Positions 1 through 7,121 of a stretch of DNA of 64,000 nt are shown here, one piece after another. How positions within the stretch are numbered: position 1 is the stretch's first letter; every line of letters begins with the position of its first letter. This DNA comes from Fibrobacter sp. UWB4 (lineage in GTDB: Bacteria; Fibrobacterota; Fibrobacteria; Fibrobacterales; Fibrobacteraceae): positions 434,001 to 498,000 of the forward strand of contig NZ_MWQI01000001.1 of the NCBI RefSeq assembly GCF_002210345.1, given 5' to 3'. The translations under genes and the position numbers were made by a program. The notes under the pieces are model-generated. The model was given only the letters and a program-made list of their open reading frames with translations, did no database searches and was not told the DNA's origin.

Positions 1-2
1 AT

Positions 3-185
3 GACCAGATCCAGATTCGCGGGCTTCGCGTGATGGATGGTGAAAACGGAATGTTTGTGGGGTATCCGATCGATACTTTCTATAAAGGGGAGGACTATCG
101 CACCGTTTGTTTGCCTATAACTCGCCAGTTGAGAGAACATATTGAAAGCTGTGTGCTTGAAAAGTATCAGGCTGCAGTAGCATAA
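3..185 (+). CDS. spoVG: SpoVG family protein, C-terminal part
   Basis: This is a 60-residue C-terminal fragment; the gene begins before the window. The visible protein contains IRGLRVMDGENGMFVGYP followed by a Y-RTVCLPITRQLREHIE stretch. This matches the SpoVG fold, in which an IR-L--VEGENGLFV-MP core is followed by DI-HPI--E-RE-IE. SpoVG proteins are small site-specific nucleic-acid-binding regulators. They were first known from sporulating Firmicutes but are widespread, including in non-sporulating bacteria. Its stop lies 13 nt before the comM start, so the two genes are probably co-transcribed. The regulatory target in this organism cannot be read from the sequence. The family call is fairly secure; the missing N-terminus prevents a length check. 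Confidence 0.8.
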   Translation, partial: DQIQIRGLRVMDGENGMFVGYPIDTFYKGEDYRTVCLPITRQLREHIESCVLEKYQAAVA

Positions 186-197
186 GGCAGGTGCAAA

Positions 198-1727
198 TTG
201 TTTCGCAGAATCCGTTCTTATTGCTTGTTTGGAATAAAGGCTGTTCCTGTCAGTGTGGAAGTCGATGCCGCTCAGGGACTGCCTGGGTTTACTCTTGTCG
301 GACTCCCGGACAATGCGGTAAGGGAATCTCGAGAACGTGTTGTTTCGGCGATACGCTCCATCGGGAAAGTGGTGACAGGTTTTCGTACAACGGTGAACTT
401 GTCGCCTGCGGATTTGCGAAAGGAGGGGAGTGCATTAGACCTTCCGCTTGCGATTGGCTTGCTTGTTTCGACTGGGGAGATAGAAGTTCCGCAGTTGGAA
501 CGCTATGTCTTTGTAGGCGAACTCTCATTGGATGGTTTGTTGAAGCCTGTCCGTGGTGTGTTATCCATTGCAATGAATTTGTCTACAGCACGTGACTGTA
601 TTCTCGTGATTCCGCGCGGGAATGAGCAGGAAGCTTCGCTGGTGGAAGGTCTTCGTTTTATTTGTGCGGATTCGCTTGGGGAGTGCGTTGAAATCCTAGA
701 ACGCAATTCTAGTCAGGGTGTAAAAATTGCAAAAGGCATTTCTTCGTGTCATGTAAGCGTTAGTAATGAAATTCCCGATTTCAAGAATGTAGTGGGAATG
801 GATGGTGTAAAACGGGCGCTTGAAATTGCTGCTGCGGGAGCGCATAATTTCTTGTTGGTGGGGTCGCCCGGTGCTGGTAAGACACTTTGTGCGAAATGCT
901 TGCCGGGAATCCTCCCGGAGATGACTGAACAGGAAATTTTAGAAACGACGCGTATCCATTCTTGTGCGTTGCGAGCCGGTGATTCTGATGCGTTTAAACC
1001 CGTGCTTACGCGCCCGTTCCGTTCACCGCATCATTCTGCATCGATGGTGTCGCTTGTGGGCGGCGGAACCCGTCTTTTGCCAGGGGAGGCGAGCCTTGCG
1101 CATAATGGAGTTCTTTTTTTGGATGAATTGCCGGAGTTTAACCGCAGTGTGTTGGAAGCTCTGCGCGAGCCAATGGAAGAAGGCGAAATCTCGGTTAGCC
1201 GTGCGAGTGGAACTGTTATATGGCCAGCGAGATTTATGATGGGGGCTGCAATGAATCCATGCCCTTGTGGATATTCAATGGATCCTAAGCGTGAGTGCAC
1301 CTGCTTGCCTGAGGCTCGTAAGCGCTACCGTGAAAAAATATCGGGACCGTTATTGGACCGCATCGATATCCAGGTGAGCGTCCCTCCTGTTGATGCTGCT
1401 ATGTTTGTGATAAAAGGACGAGGTGAGTCGTCTGCTGATATTCGCAGACGCGTGTGCGCTGCACGATCTGTTCAGCGCGAACGCTTCCGAAATTTGCCTT
1501 TTAAATCCAATGCCGAAATGTCGTCGGAGTATGCAAGAAAATTTGCAGAGATGACTCCTGCCGTAGAACGTTTTGCTGTCAATGCCGCAGCCAAGATGGA
1601 CTTGAGTGCGCGTGGGTACTTTAGGTTGTTAAAAGTTGCGCGTACGATTGCCGACTTGCGAGGCACTTCCGCCGTTGATATTATGGATCTCTCTGAGGCT
1701 TTGCGTTACCGCGCCTTTAGAGGATAG
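198..1727 (+). CDS. comM: YifB/ComM family Mg-chelatase-like AAA+ ATPase
   Basis: This 509-residue protein has the usual length for the family. The N-terminal domain carries the signature GLPGFTLVGLPDNAVRESRERV (split across residues ~28-50), typical of the Lon-protease-like domain of YifB/ComM. The AAA+ core has Walker A GSPGAGKT at residues 222-229 and Walker B FLDELPEF, followed by the C-terminal Mg-chelatase helical region. Family knowledge: ComM is a hexameric helicase that promotes branch migration during integration of transformed DNA, though many carriers are not known to be competent. The start is TTG at 198, preceded by AAGGCAGG about 7 nt upstream; no in-frame ATG fits better. It follows the spoVG-like gene closely and is followed by a heptamer-repeat tract. 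Confidence 0.93.
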   Translation: MFRRIRSYCLFGIKAVPVSVEVDAAQGLPGFTLVGLPDNAVRESRERVVSAIRSIGKVVTGFRTTVNLSPADLRKEGSALDLPLAIGLLVSTGEIEVPQLERYVFVGELSLDGLLKPVRGVLSIAMNLSTARDCILVIPRGNEQEASLVEGLRFICADSLGECVEILERNSSQGVKIAKGISSCHVSVSNEIPDFKNVVGMDGVKRALEIAAAGAHNFLLVGSPGAGKTLCAKCLPGILPEMTEQEILETTRIHSCALRAGDSDAFKPVLTRPFRSPHHSASMVSLVGGGTRLLPGEASLAHNGVLFLDELPEFNRSVLEALREPMEEGEISVSRASGTVIWPARFMMGAAMNPCPCGYSMDPKRECTCLPEARKRYREKISGPLLDRIDIQVSVPPVDAAMFVIKGRGESSADIRRRVCAARSVQRERFRNLPFKSNAEMSSEYARKFAEMTPAVERFAVNAAAKMDLSARGYFRLLKVARTIADLRGTSAVDIMDLSEALRYRAFRG

Positions 1728-1741
1728 AGCGGCTTTGCTGC

Positions 1742-1871
1742 AGTTACTAGAACTTAGTTACTAGTTAATAGTCTTTGGTCATTAGTTATTGATCAAAAGA
1801 AGATGTTGATTTAAAATTCTCTAGTAACTAGTAACTCGAAACTAGTAACTTTTGTTTCCTACTGTCTACTA
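1742..1871. repeat. Degenerate heptanucleotide tandem-repeat tract
   Basis: Reading 1742-1797 in 7-nt steps gives AGTTACT, AGAACTT, AGTTACT, AGTTAAT, AGTCTTT, GGTCATT, AGTTATT, GATCAAA. After a short AT-rich gap, 1820-1871 continues with TCTAGTA, ACTAGTA, ACTCGAA, ACTAGTA and then a TTCCTACTGTCTACT segment. The period is seven throughout. The last units run into the 3' end of folB on the minus strand and encode its final residues (Ser-Arg-Gln) and its stop. It fills the whole gap between comM and folB. Confidence 0.85.
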
Positions 1872-2227
1872 ATCTTCACGCTGGCTTCGGCGCCTAGGCA
1901 GCCGGGAACGGCTTTAGGTTTTACGACGGAGACTTCGACGGCTGAGGCTTTAGAATAATGCTCTAGGACGTATTCAGCTGTTTTTACGACAAGAGTTTCG
2001 ACAAGCTTGAAACAAGAAAGGCGGATGAACCCTTTTAGTTCTTCCGCCAGCTTTGCATAGTCGATAGATTCGTTTAAATCTTCTGTTTCTGCAGCTTTTG
2101 CGAAGTCCAACCAAAGAGTGAGGTTCAAGATGATTGGTTGTTCGTTTATGCGTTCGTAGGGAAGAACACCAACGATGCAATCAAATTGAACGTCTTTGAG
2201 CCGGATTCGCCCTTGTTCCATTACCAT
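1859..2227 (-). CDS. folB: Dihydroneopterin aldolase (FolB family)
   Basis: This is a 122-residue protein of normal family length. It shows the FolB pattern: LKDVQFDCIVGVLPYERINEQ near the N-terminus, SIDYAKLAEELKGFI in the middle, and LVETLVVKTAEYVLEHY with VEVSVVKPKAVPG near the end. FolB converts dihydroneopterin to 6-hydroxymethyl-dihydropterin plus glycolaldehyde in folate biosynthesis; some members also epimerise. Two starts are possible: ATG at 2227, or ATG at 2221, which overlaps the upstream stop as TAATG. The second implies tight translational coupling to the unknown secreted protein upstream. The last codons and the stop lie inside an intergenic heptamer repeat, so the C-terminal tail is probably acquired and not conserved. 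Confidence 0.9.
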   Translation of the reverse strand: MVMEQGRIRLKDVQFDCIVGVLPYERINEQPIILNLTLWLDFAKAAETEDLNESIDYAKLAEELKGFIRLSCFKLVETLVVKTAEYVLEHYSKASAVEVSVVKPKAVPGCLGAEASVKISRQ

Positions 2228-3261
2228 GCGAACAAAACGATAGCTGTGGTCAAGGACACTGCCGATACGCCGAACCAGATGTTGCGGGCCATAGCGTAGG
2301 AATCCTTTGTATCCTTGTTGATTTTCATTCTACTCTTGAGATCTGCGTAAGTCCAGCCGGCTGTGGTGAATGCTGCTGAATCATTTGTTTTCTTATAGTA
2401 GTCTATGCAGGCTTGCTGGTCCGTTACGCCTTTGATTTTTGCACATCCCACAGAGATCTTTTCTTCTGCGGTATTGGCGATATTTTCAAGCTTCTTGTAA
2501 GCGTCGTTTGCTTCGCTGGACTTCATTTGCTGGAGAACGCCAAGCACGGCGCTGCCTGCTGCGACAGCCGAGAGAGCAACTGCACTCCAGAAGCGAACTT
2601 CGTCAGCAATACCGAAACGATCCTTAACGTCCTGTGCTGCTGCGGATGCAGAATAATCGCGAGCGTCGGCACGTGAATTTGTGTTGTTCAGGTCGCCAGA
2701 AACGTCGTAGCTGCTGCTGTTCTTTGCGGCAATGATGTCTTCGTCACAGGAAACATCAAATTCGTCACATTCTTGCTTCGGTGCGGTACTTGTTGCGGCC
2801 GGGGCTTCGTTTTTGAGGTCAATCTGAGTTCCGTTTACAAATGCGACTGCAGATGTTGCTCCTGGGATATAGACGAACTTACCGTCGAAGTATACCTTTT
2901 CGGCATCGTCGCCCGGCTTCATACCGCGGCGTTCATAAAGCTTGGCTTTGATGATATCGCTGTAGGAAATGTTCGAGGGGACGCTCAATGCTGTCATGGA
3001 TGAAATATCACCGACTTGACCGATGTAAAGCTGATAGGCATTAAGGCCAGATTCCTGAGCAAACTTCTGACGGAGGACAATTTTTCCAGAAGGAACAGAT
3101 GCGGCTTCGTCAACAGAAGCGGTGCTCAGTTCGCCGTAAGAGGCAAAAACCTGGTTGTCAGACGAGACGGCATCTTTAGCCGTGAAATCAGCAATATCAT
3201 AAACTCCAGCGAATGCTGCTGCAGCGGAAAGGCAGAGGGCCAATAAGAAAGAACGCTTCAT
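2221..3261 (-). CDS. Hypothetical exported membrane protein
   Basis: This 346-residue protein is not recognised. It starts with a clear signal peptide (MKRSFLLALCLSAAAAFA, cleavage near residue 18). A region around residues 160-215 is Asp/Ser/Asn-rich with two Cys in a CDEFDVSCDED motif. Two hydrophobic segments follow at about residues 223-243 and 326-345, separated by a charged loop with two further Cys (VGCAKIKG, QQACIDYY). The paired Cys suggest periplasmic disulfides. The stop overlaps folB, so the two probably share a transcript. The upstream region to 3450 is very AT-rich and would hold the promoter. No function is proposed. Confidence 0.75.
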   Translation of the reverse strand: MKRSFLLALCLSAAAAFAGVYDIADFTAKDAVSSDNQVFASYGELSTASVDEAASVPSGKIVLRQKFAQESGLNAYQLYIGQVGDISSMTALSVPSNISYSDIIKAKLYERRGMKPGDDAEKVYFDGKFVYIPGATSAVAFVNGTQIDLKNEAPAATSTAPKQECDEFDVSCDEDIIAAKNSSSYDVSGDLNNTNSRADARDYSASAAAQDVKDRFGIADEVRFWSAVALSAVAAGSAVLGVLQQMKSSEANDAYKKLENIANTAEEKISVGCAKIKGVTDQQACIDYYKKTNDSAAFTTAGWTYADLKSRMKINKDTKDSYAMARNIWFGVSAVSLTTAIVLFAW

Positions 3262-3453
3262 CGTATCTACTCCGAATAATCCAATTTTTTTGGAAAAATA
3301 TATAAAAAAAACACCAATAGTGAATTATATAATTTTTTTTCACGACTAGAATCGCGATTTAGGCGAATAAATTATAAGTGTGATGAAAATGTCACGTAAT
3401 TATATTGTTTGGCCGACTGCTTGTAAAAGTCTGGTTACAAACTTCCGTTTTTT

Positions 3454-3502
3454 CTAATGACTAATAACTAACGACTAATAACGGTCATTTCTATTTACTA
3501 TA
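3454..3502. repeat. Heptanucleotide repeat tract upstream of pgk
   Basis: Units CTAATGA, CTAATAA, CTAACGA, CTAATAA, CGGTCAT and TTCTATT follow each other with a 7-nt period. This is the same degenerate family as at 1742 and elsewhere. It lies in the divergent gap between the unknown secreted protein and pgk. Confidence 0.75.
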
Positions 3503-3504
3503 TG

Positions 3505-3623
3505 GCACTCCTTCGGAGTGCATCTAGTACGGCTCGGCTATGCCAAAAAACAAAAATGTTTTTTGCCTTTCTAGCTTTGCACACTTTTGTCGCAGCTCTC
3601 GCCTTTGACGCTCTTTGAGCGTC
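3505..3623. other. Cluster of three inverted repeats in the pgk upstream region
   Basis: Three near-perfect hairpins occur in 120 bases: GCACTCCTTCGGAGTGC (3505-3521); a 9-bp arm CAAAAAACA pairing with TGTTTTTTG around an AAAA loop (3544-3565); and GACGCTCTTTGAGCGTC (3607-3623). A short ORF can be drawn across them on the minus strand, but its composition follows the hairpins and it is not called as a gene. The stretch may be a dispersed repeat or a terminator/attenuator cluster. It lies upstream of the proposed pgk promoter, so it is probably not in the pgk leader. Confidence 0.5.
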
Positions 3624-3663
3624 TTTTGCTGGGCTCAAAAATGAATCTGCAAGCAGCTTCGCT

Positions 3664-3693
3664 TTGTTCGCCCTACGCAAAAGTTACTATATT
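3664..3693 (+). promoter_or_regulatory. Candidate pgk promoter
   Basis: TTGTTC (3664-3669) is separated by 18 bases from TATATT (3688-3693). Transcription would start near 3700, leaving a leader of about 35 nt that contains a GAAGGTG ribosome-binding site before the pgk ATG. The -10 is good and the -35 is weak, so this is tentative. Confidence 0.4.
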
Positions 3694-3734
3694 TTCCTGC
3701 GTAAAATTTTAACCCTAAAAAAGAAGGTGCTATA

Positions 3735-4991
3735 ATGGCAAAGCTTTCTATCGAAGATCTCGAACTCGCCGGCAAGCGCGTGTTCATCCGTGTTGACTTC
3801 AACGTTCCGCAGGACAAGGTGACTGGCGAAATCACCAACACCAAGCGTATCGAAGCCGCTCTCCCGACTATCCAGTACGCTCTCGACAAGGGTGCAGCAG
3901 TCGTGCTCGCTTCCCACCTCGGCCGTCCGAATGGCGAAAAGAACATGAAGTACACGCTCGCCCCGGTTGCCAAGAAGCTCGAAGAACTCATCAAGAAGCC
4001 GGTGAAGTTCCTCTCCGACTGCGTGGGTCCTGAAGTTGAAGCAGCCTGCGCCGCTATCAAGCCGGGTGAAATCATCCTCCTCGAAAACCTCCGCTTCCAC
4101 ATTGAAGAAGAAGGCAAGAGGAAGATCAAGAACGCTGATGGCACCGAAACTAAGGAAAAGGCCGACAAGGAAGCCGTCAAGGCATTCCGCGCAAGCCTCA
4201 CCAAGCTCGCTGACGTCTACGTGAACGACGCTTTCGGTACCGCTCACCGCGATCACTCTTCCATGACTGGTGTTGAACTCCCGCAGCGTGCCGCTGGTTT
4301 CCTCATGAACAAGGAACTCAAGGCATTCGACCAGGTCCTCAACAATCCTCCGCGTCCGTTCCTCGCCATCCTCGGCGGTGCAAAGGTCGCTGACAAGATC
4401 CAGCTCATCAACAACCTCCTCGACAAGGCCGACAAGATCATCATCGGCGGTGGCATGGCTTTCACCTTCAAGAAGGTTCTCAACAACATCGAAATCGGTT
4501 CTTCTTTGTTTGACGAAGAAGGTGCCAAGCTCGTTCCGGATCTCATGGCTAAGGCTAAGGCTGCTGGCAAGGAAATCATCCTCCCGGTGGACTACATTGC
4601 TGCTGACAAGTTTGCTGCCGACGCTGCTACTAAGGCTGTCTCTGACGCTGAAGGCATTCCGGCTGGCTGGATGGGCCTCGATGTGGGCGCTGAATCCACC
4701 AAGCTCTTCGTGAACGCTATCAAGTCCGCCAAGACCATCGTCTGGAACGGCCCTGCAGGCGTGTTCGAATTCGAAGCCTTCGAAAAGGCTACCAAGGCTA
4801 TGGCAGACGCTATCGTCGAAGCTACCGCTGCTGGCGCAATCACCGTGATCGGTGGTGGCGATACCGCTACGGCAGCCAAGAAGTACGGTGCAGACAAGAA
4901 GGTGACCCACACCTCTACGGGTGGTGGCGCATCTTTGGAACTCTTGGAAGGTAAAGTCCTCCCGGGTGTTGCAGTGCTTACTGACAAGTAA
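3735..4991 (+). CDS. pgk: Phosphoglycerate kinase
   Basis: This 418-residue cytoplasmic glycolytic enzyme transfers phosphate from 1,3-bisphosphoglycerate to ADP. The N-domain shows VDFNVP (residues 20-25) and SHLGRP (60-65), with ENLRFH at 117-122. The ATP side shows the [10 protein letters not shown] region and the glycine-rich GGGDTATA near the C-terminus. A Lys/Glu-rich insertion (about residues 127-150) lies after the ENLRF motif and is longer than in many bacterial enzymes. Codon use is extremely biased (AAG, CTC, GAA, GTC), as expected for a highly expressed gene. The start is supported by GAAGGTG upstream. A strong terminator follows, so it is probably a single-gene unit. Confidence 0.97.
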   Translation: MAKLSIEDLELAGKRVFIRVDFNVPQDKVTGEITNTKRIEAALPTIQYALDKGAAVVLASHLGRPNGEKNMKYTLAPVAKKLEELIKKPVKFLSDCVGPEVEAACAAIKPGEIILLENLRFHIEEEGKRKIKNADGTETKEKADKEAVKAFRASLTKLADVYVNDAFGTAHRDHSSMTGVELPQRAAGFLMNKELKAFDQVLNNPPRPFLAILGGAKVADKIQLINNLLDKADKIIIGGGMAFTFKKVLNNIEIGSSLFDEEGAKLVPDLMAKAKAAGKEIILPVDYIAADKFAADAATKAVSDAEGIPAGWMGLDVGAESTKLFVNAIKSAKTIVWNGPAGVFEFEAFEKATKAMADAIVEATAAGAITVIGGGDTATAAKKYGADKKVTHTSTGGGASLELLEGKVLPGVAVLTDK

Positions 4992-5015
4992 TTCAAAATA
5001 AAATTTTGGATTTTA

Positions 5016-5046
5016 AAAGCTCCGCATTTTTGTGCGGAGTTTTTTA
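5016..5046 (+). terminator. Rho-independent terminator of pgk
   Basis: A CTCCGCA arm (5020-5026) pairs with TGCGGAG (5033-5039) and is followed by a run of T residues (5040-5045). It lies 25 nt after the pgk stop. Confidence 0.9.
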
Positions 5047-5057
5047 TATTAATTCGC

Positions 5058-5567
5058 ATGAAAATTATTTTGTTGTGTATTGCGTTGTTGATGATGCCTT
5101 GCTTGGCTAATGAACCGGCTGTGGTTACGCCAGTTGATTCAGCGGCGTATTATGACAGTTTAGCCAATTATAATTACCAAAGGTTTCGTGCGAATGAGAC
5201 AATGTCCGAAGTGTTTTATTGGACGAGTGTTGGATTGTCTATTGCCACCCCGATTCTGGTGTTTGCCGCTAGAGGCGCTGCAGATTGTTATGGTCCCGAA
5301 GGATGCCGTGGGGGAAATGTTGTTTTGGACGCTGCTGCGCTTACTGCTGCAATTTTGGTCTTGCCTTCTTGGATTGCTTATGGAGGTTTTAGTATCGCGA
5401 AAATCAGACGTCAGCGGGATTTCTATAATTACAATCGAAAAAAAGAGGCGCTTTTAGAGCAACGAAAACTGAATGACGCTGAATCCGTCAATTTGCAAGT
5501 GCAAATTTCTCCCTTGCTAAATCCTCTAGATGGGCGTTACGGCGCCGTTTTGGCTTTCTCGTTTTAG
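5058..5567 (+). CDS. Hypothetical exported membrane protein
   Basis: This 169-residue protein has a signal peptide (MKIILLCIALLMMPCLA) and two further hydrophobic stretches, at about residues 52-72 and 92-115. Between them is a small Gly-rich loop with two Cys (DCYGPEGCRGG), which could form a periplasmic disulfide. The C-terminal half is basic and ends in a hydrophobic AVLAFSF. No ribosome-binding site is visible; TATATT lies 7 nt before the ATG, fitting the leaderless pattern seen at many genes here. The 3' end overlaps a small minus-strand gene by 4 nt. Family unknown. Confidence 0.7.
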   Translation: MKIILLCIALLMMPCLANEPAVVTPVDSAAYYDSLANYNYQRFRANETMSEVFYWTSVGLSIATPILVFAARGAADCYGPEGCRGGNVVLDAAALTAAILVLPSWIAYGGFSIAKIRRQRDFYNYNRKKEALLEQRKLNDAESVNLQVQISPLLNPLDGRYGAVLAFSF

Positions 5568-5719
5568 CCTTGTTCGTCTTGCTTTGGCTCGGCGGTTTCG
5601 TCGTGTTCCTCGATTTTACTGACTTTGGTGAACCAGTAGTCTTCGCTGTTGATGGAACTCATGTTGCCGATGAGCTGGTCGAGGTCGAGATTTTGAATGT
5701 CGTTGTTTTCGTTAGGCAT
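5564..5719 (-). CDS. Small hypothetical protein, 51 aa
   Basis: This is an uncharacterised small acidic, hydrophilic protein. It begins MPNENNDIQNLDLDQLIGNM and contains INSEDYWFTKV, then an acidic/Gln-rich tail. There is no signal peptide or membrane segment. Codon use (CTCGACCTCGACCAG, ATCGGCAAC) matches the coding style of neighbouring genes, which argues for a real gene; the ribosome-binding site is weak. It is convergent with the preceding plus-strand gene and overlaps its stop by 4 nt. Function unknown; conservation in related genomes would decide it. Confidence 0.5.
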   Translation of the reverse strand: MPNENNDIQNLDLDQLIGNMSSINSEDYWFTKVSKIEEHDETAEPKQDEQG

Positions 5720-5751
5720 GTCTTGAATATAAAAATCATTTGAAAAGGAGG

Positions 5752-5776
5752 TTCCCGCTCGGGGGCGGGAATGACA
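5752..5776. repeat. REP-like hairpin repeat
   Basis: TTCCCGC pairs with GCGGGAA around a short C/G loop, followed by TGACA. The same arm sequence (TTCCCG...CGGGAATGACA, or its complement TGTCATTCCCG) recurs near 13825 and 47070, so it is a dispersed intergenic element. Confidence 0.7.
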
Positions 5777-5839
5777 TTTAAAATGATCGTTTTTACATGA
5801 TTTTTGTAGATTTATAATGTCTTTGTCAAAGGAGTTTTT

Positions 5840-6187
5840 ATGTCGATTGCCGAATTTTCAAAGAAATTCCATGCGGATAAGCGCGGTAACTGTGCCATGG
5901 CTGTAGCTTATGGCTATGCAAAAGCAACGGGCAAGTCCGAAGAAGAGGCGGTGAAGGCCGCTGAAATGTTCCGTACTTTTGGCGGAGGCAAGGCTCCGGA
6001 TGGCTTGTGCGGTGCGCTCTATGCTGCGAAGATGATGCAACCCGACCATGCCGAATCGATTGAAGAGGTCTTTAAGCGCGGCGCTCAGGGCTTTACCAAG
6101 TGTAAGGAAATCCGTCCGAACAAGATTATCCCGTGCAATCGCTGTGTGGAACTTGCAGGCGAAGCGCTGGATTTTCTTGAAAAATAA
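5840..6187 (+). CDS. C_GCAxxG_C_C family (putative redox-active) protein
   Basis: This 115-residue soluble protein has spaced Cys in the family pattern: NCAMAVAYGYA (Cys at 18), GGGKAPDGLCGALYAAK (Cys at 60), and C-terminal Cys in TKCKEI and IIPCNRCVELA. The central CGALYAAK corresponds to the CGAL/CGA core of this family, whose members are thought to bind a cofactor or metal or carry redox-active Cys; biochemistry is sparse. A strong AAAGGAG site sits 7-8 nt before the ATG. It is flanked by repeat hairpins on both sides, so it looks monocistronic. No partner gene suggests its substrate. Confidence 0.75.
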   Translation: MSIAEFSKKFHADKRGNCAMAVAYGYAKATGKSEEEAVKAAEMFRTFGGGKAPDGLCGALYAAKMMQPDHAESIEEVFKRGAQGFTKCKEIRPNKIIPCNRCVELAGEALDFLEK

Positions 6188-6189
6188 CT

Positions 6190-6252
6190 GGATGCTTCGG
6201 GCTTTTGCCCTCAGCATGACGAGTTATATGTTGTGGGCTTTAGCCCTCTGCA
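6190..6252. repeat. Two copies of a GGGCTT-type hairpin repeat
   Basis: Two related units, TCGGGCTTTTGCCCTCAGCATGAC and TGGGCTTTAGCCCTCTGCATGAC (given here in outline), follow each other 35 nt apart. Each forms GGGCTT..GCCCT and ends in GCATGAC. They fill the gap after the redox-type gene and can act as a terminator region. Confidence 0.6.
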
Positions 6253-6273
6253 TGACGTTAAGGATTGTAGTCC

Positions 6274-6308
6274 ACTTCCTACTGTCTACTTTCTACTGTC
6301 TACTAATT
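6274..6308. repeat. Heptanucleotide repeat (CTACTGT type)
   Basis: CTTCCTA, CTGTCTA, CTTTCTA, CTGTCTA, CTAATTT follow with period 7. Read on the minus strand the repeat encodes the last residues (Val-Asp-Ser-Arg-Lys) and the stop of the gene that ends at 6286. Confidence 0.8.
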
Positions 6309-6918
6309 TCACGTTCAAGAGGTCTTCTTCCCAAGTTTCTTTTTGCTTGCGGAGAGCTTCGAGAGACTTGTCGTCAGCGCCACTTTCGTCTCGTGTTTGC
6401 ATGAGCTGTTTGTAGCTTTCGGCAAGTTTGCTTGCGTGTGGATATTCCGGGACGAGAATGGCGAGTTCCTCCAAAATGGCTTCGTCTGAGTACAGGCGGG
6501 CGATTCCTTCGAGCGAACGTTCGATATACTTTGTTTTTTCGTTTTCTTGCTTGAACGCTTCTGCTTCTTTAAATTCGAGAGGTGTAATCTTGTCTATCCA
6601 TGCCGTTTCTGCGATGTATAACTCGTTGTCTTCTGCGATCGCATCCTTGCGGCCAAATATTTCCAACTGCGACTTGAGGAACGGTCGATAGCTTTCTACA
6701 TCGATATTTAACGAATTTTTTTCTGCAAAATCAGCGAGATTTCTGAGATTTGCCTCGGATGGATTGTTCAGGAGGCATTCTTTGAGTACTGCAAGCTGAT
6801 CTTTGGGTGGAAGTCGCTTGAAAGATTCTGATCTGGAGCTGTTTGCGCGGATTCTGAGCCGCAGAATGCGTAACAGCAAGAGCATCATGATAGCAAAAAA
6901 TACAATGGACCAACTCAT
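6286..6918 (-). CDS. Hypothetical protein with N-terminal membrane anchor
   Basis: This is a 210-residue protein if started at the ATG at 6918 (MSWSIVFFAIMMLLLLRILRLRI). That start gives one clean N-terminal membrane segment followed by Arg-rich residues, predicting a cytoplasmic remainder. A longer reading frame extends upstream to 7008 but would add an unlikely second hydrophobic leader. The soluble part is helical and charged (KDQLAVLKECLLNNPSEANLRNLADFAE), resembling a TPR-like solenoid, but no family is recognised. The last five residues and the stop come from a heptamer repeat. It is divergent from the fibro-slime gene. Confidence 0.65.
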   Translation of the reverse strand: MSWSIVFFAIMMLLLLRILRLRIRANSSRSESFKRLPPKDQLAVLKECLLNNPSEANLRNLADFAEKNSLNIDVESYRPFLKSQLEIFGRKDAIAEDNELYIAETAWIDKITPLEFKEAEAFKQENEKTKYIERSLEGIARLYSDEAILEELAILVPEYPHASKLAESYKQLMQTRDESGADDKSLEALRKQKETWEEDLLNVKLVDSRK

Positions 6919-7121
6919 GGACGAAAAAATAGATAATCCAGTCTGAATCAGCCGCGAAAAAAAGAATGAATATCTTGATATTATACGGATGGTGTCAAAA
7001 AATCTCAAGAATTTATGTTTTTACATATATTTTGCATTATTACGCGACCTCATTCCTTTTGAATTGGTTTATATTTAGGTGGAATTGTTGTAACCTATTA
7101 TTAGGTGGAGATTGGAATATT

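Noticed and set aside
3498-3680. 60-codon minus-strand frame upstream of pgk
   Set aside because: It spans three perfect hairpins and is Ala/Arg/Lys-rich; judged a by-product of repeats.
3687-4910. 407-codon open frame opposite pgk
   Set aside because: It is a shadow of pgk caused by codon bias; the plus-strand protein has all pgk motifs.
6966-7121. Upstream extension of the fibro-slime gene from an ATG at 6966
   Set aside because: The extra 52 residues are hydrophobic and AT-driven and would precede an already perfect signal peptide that has its own GGTGGAG.
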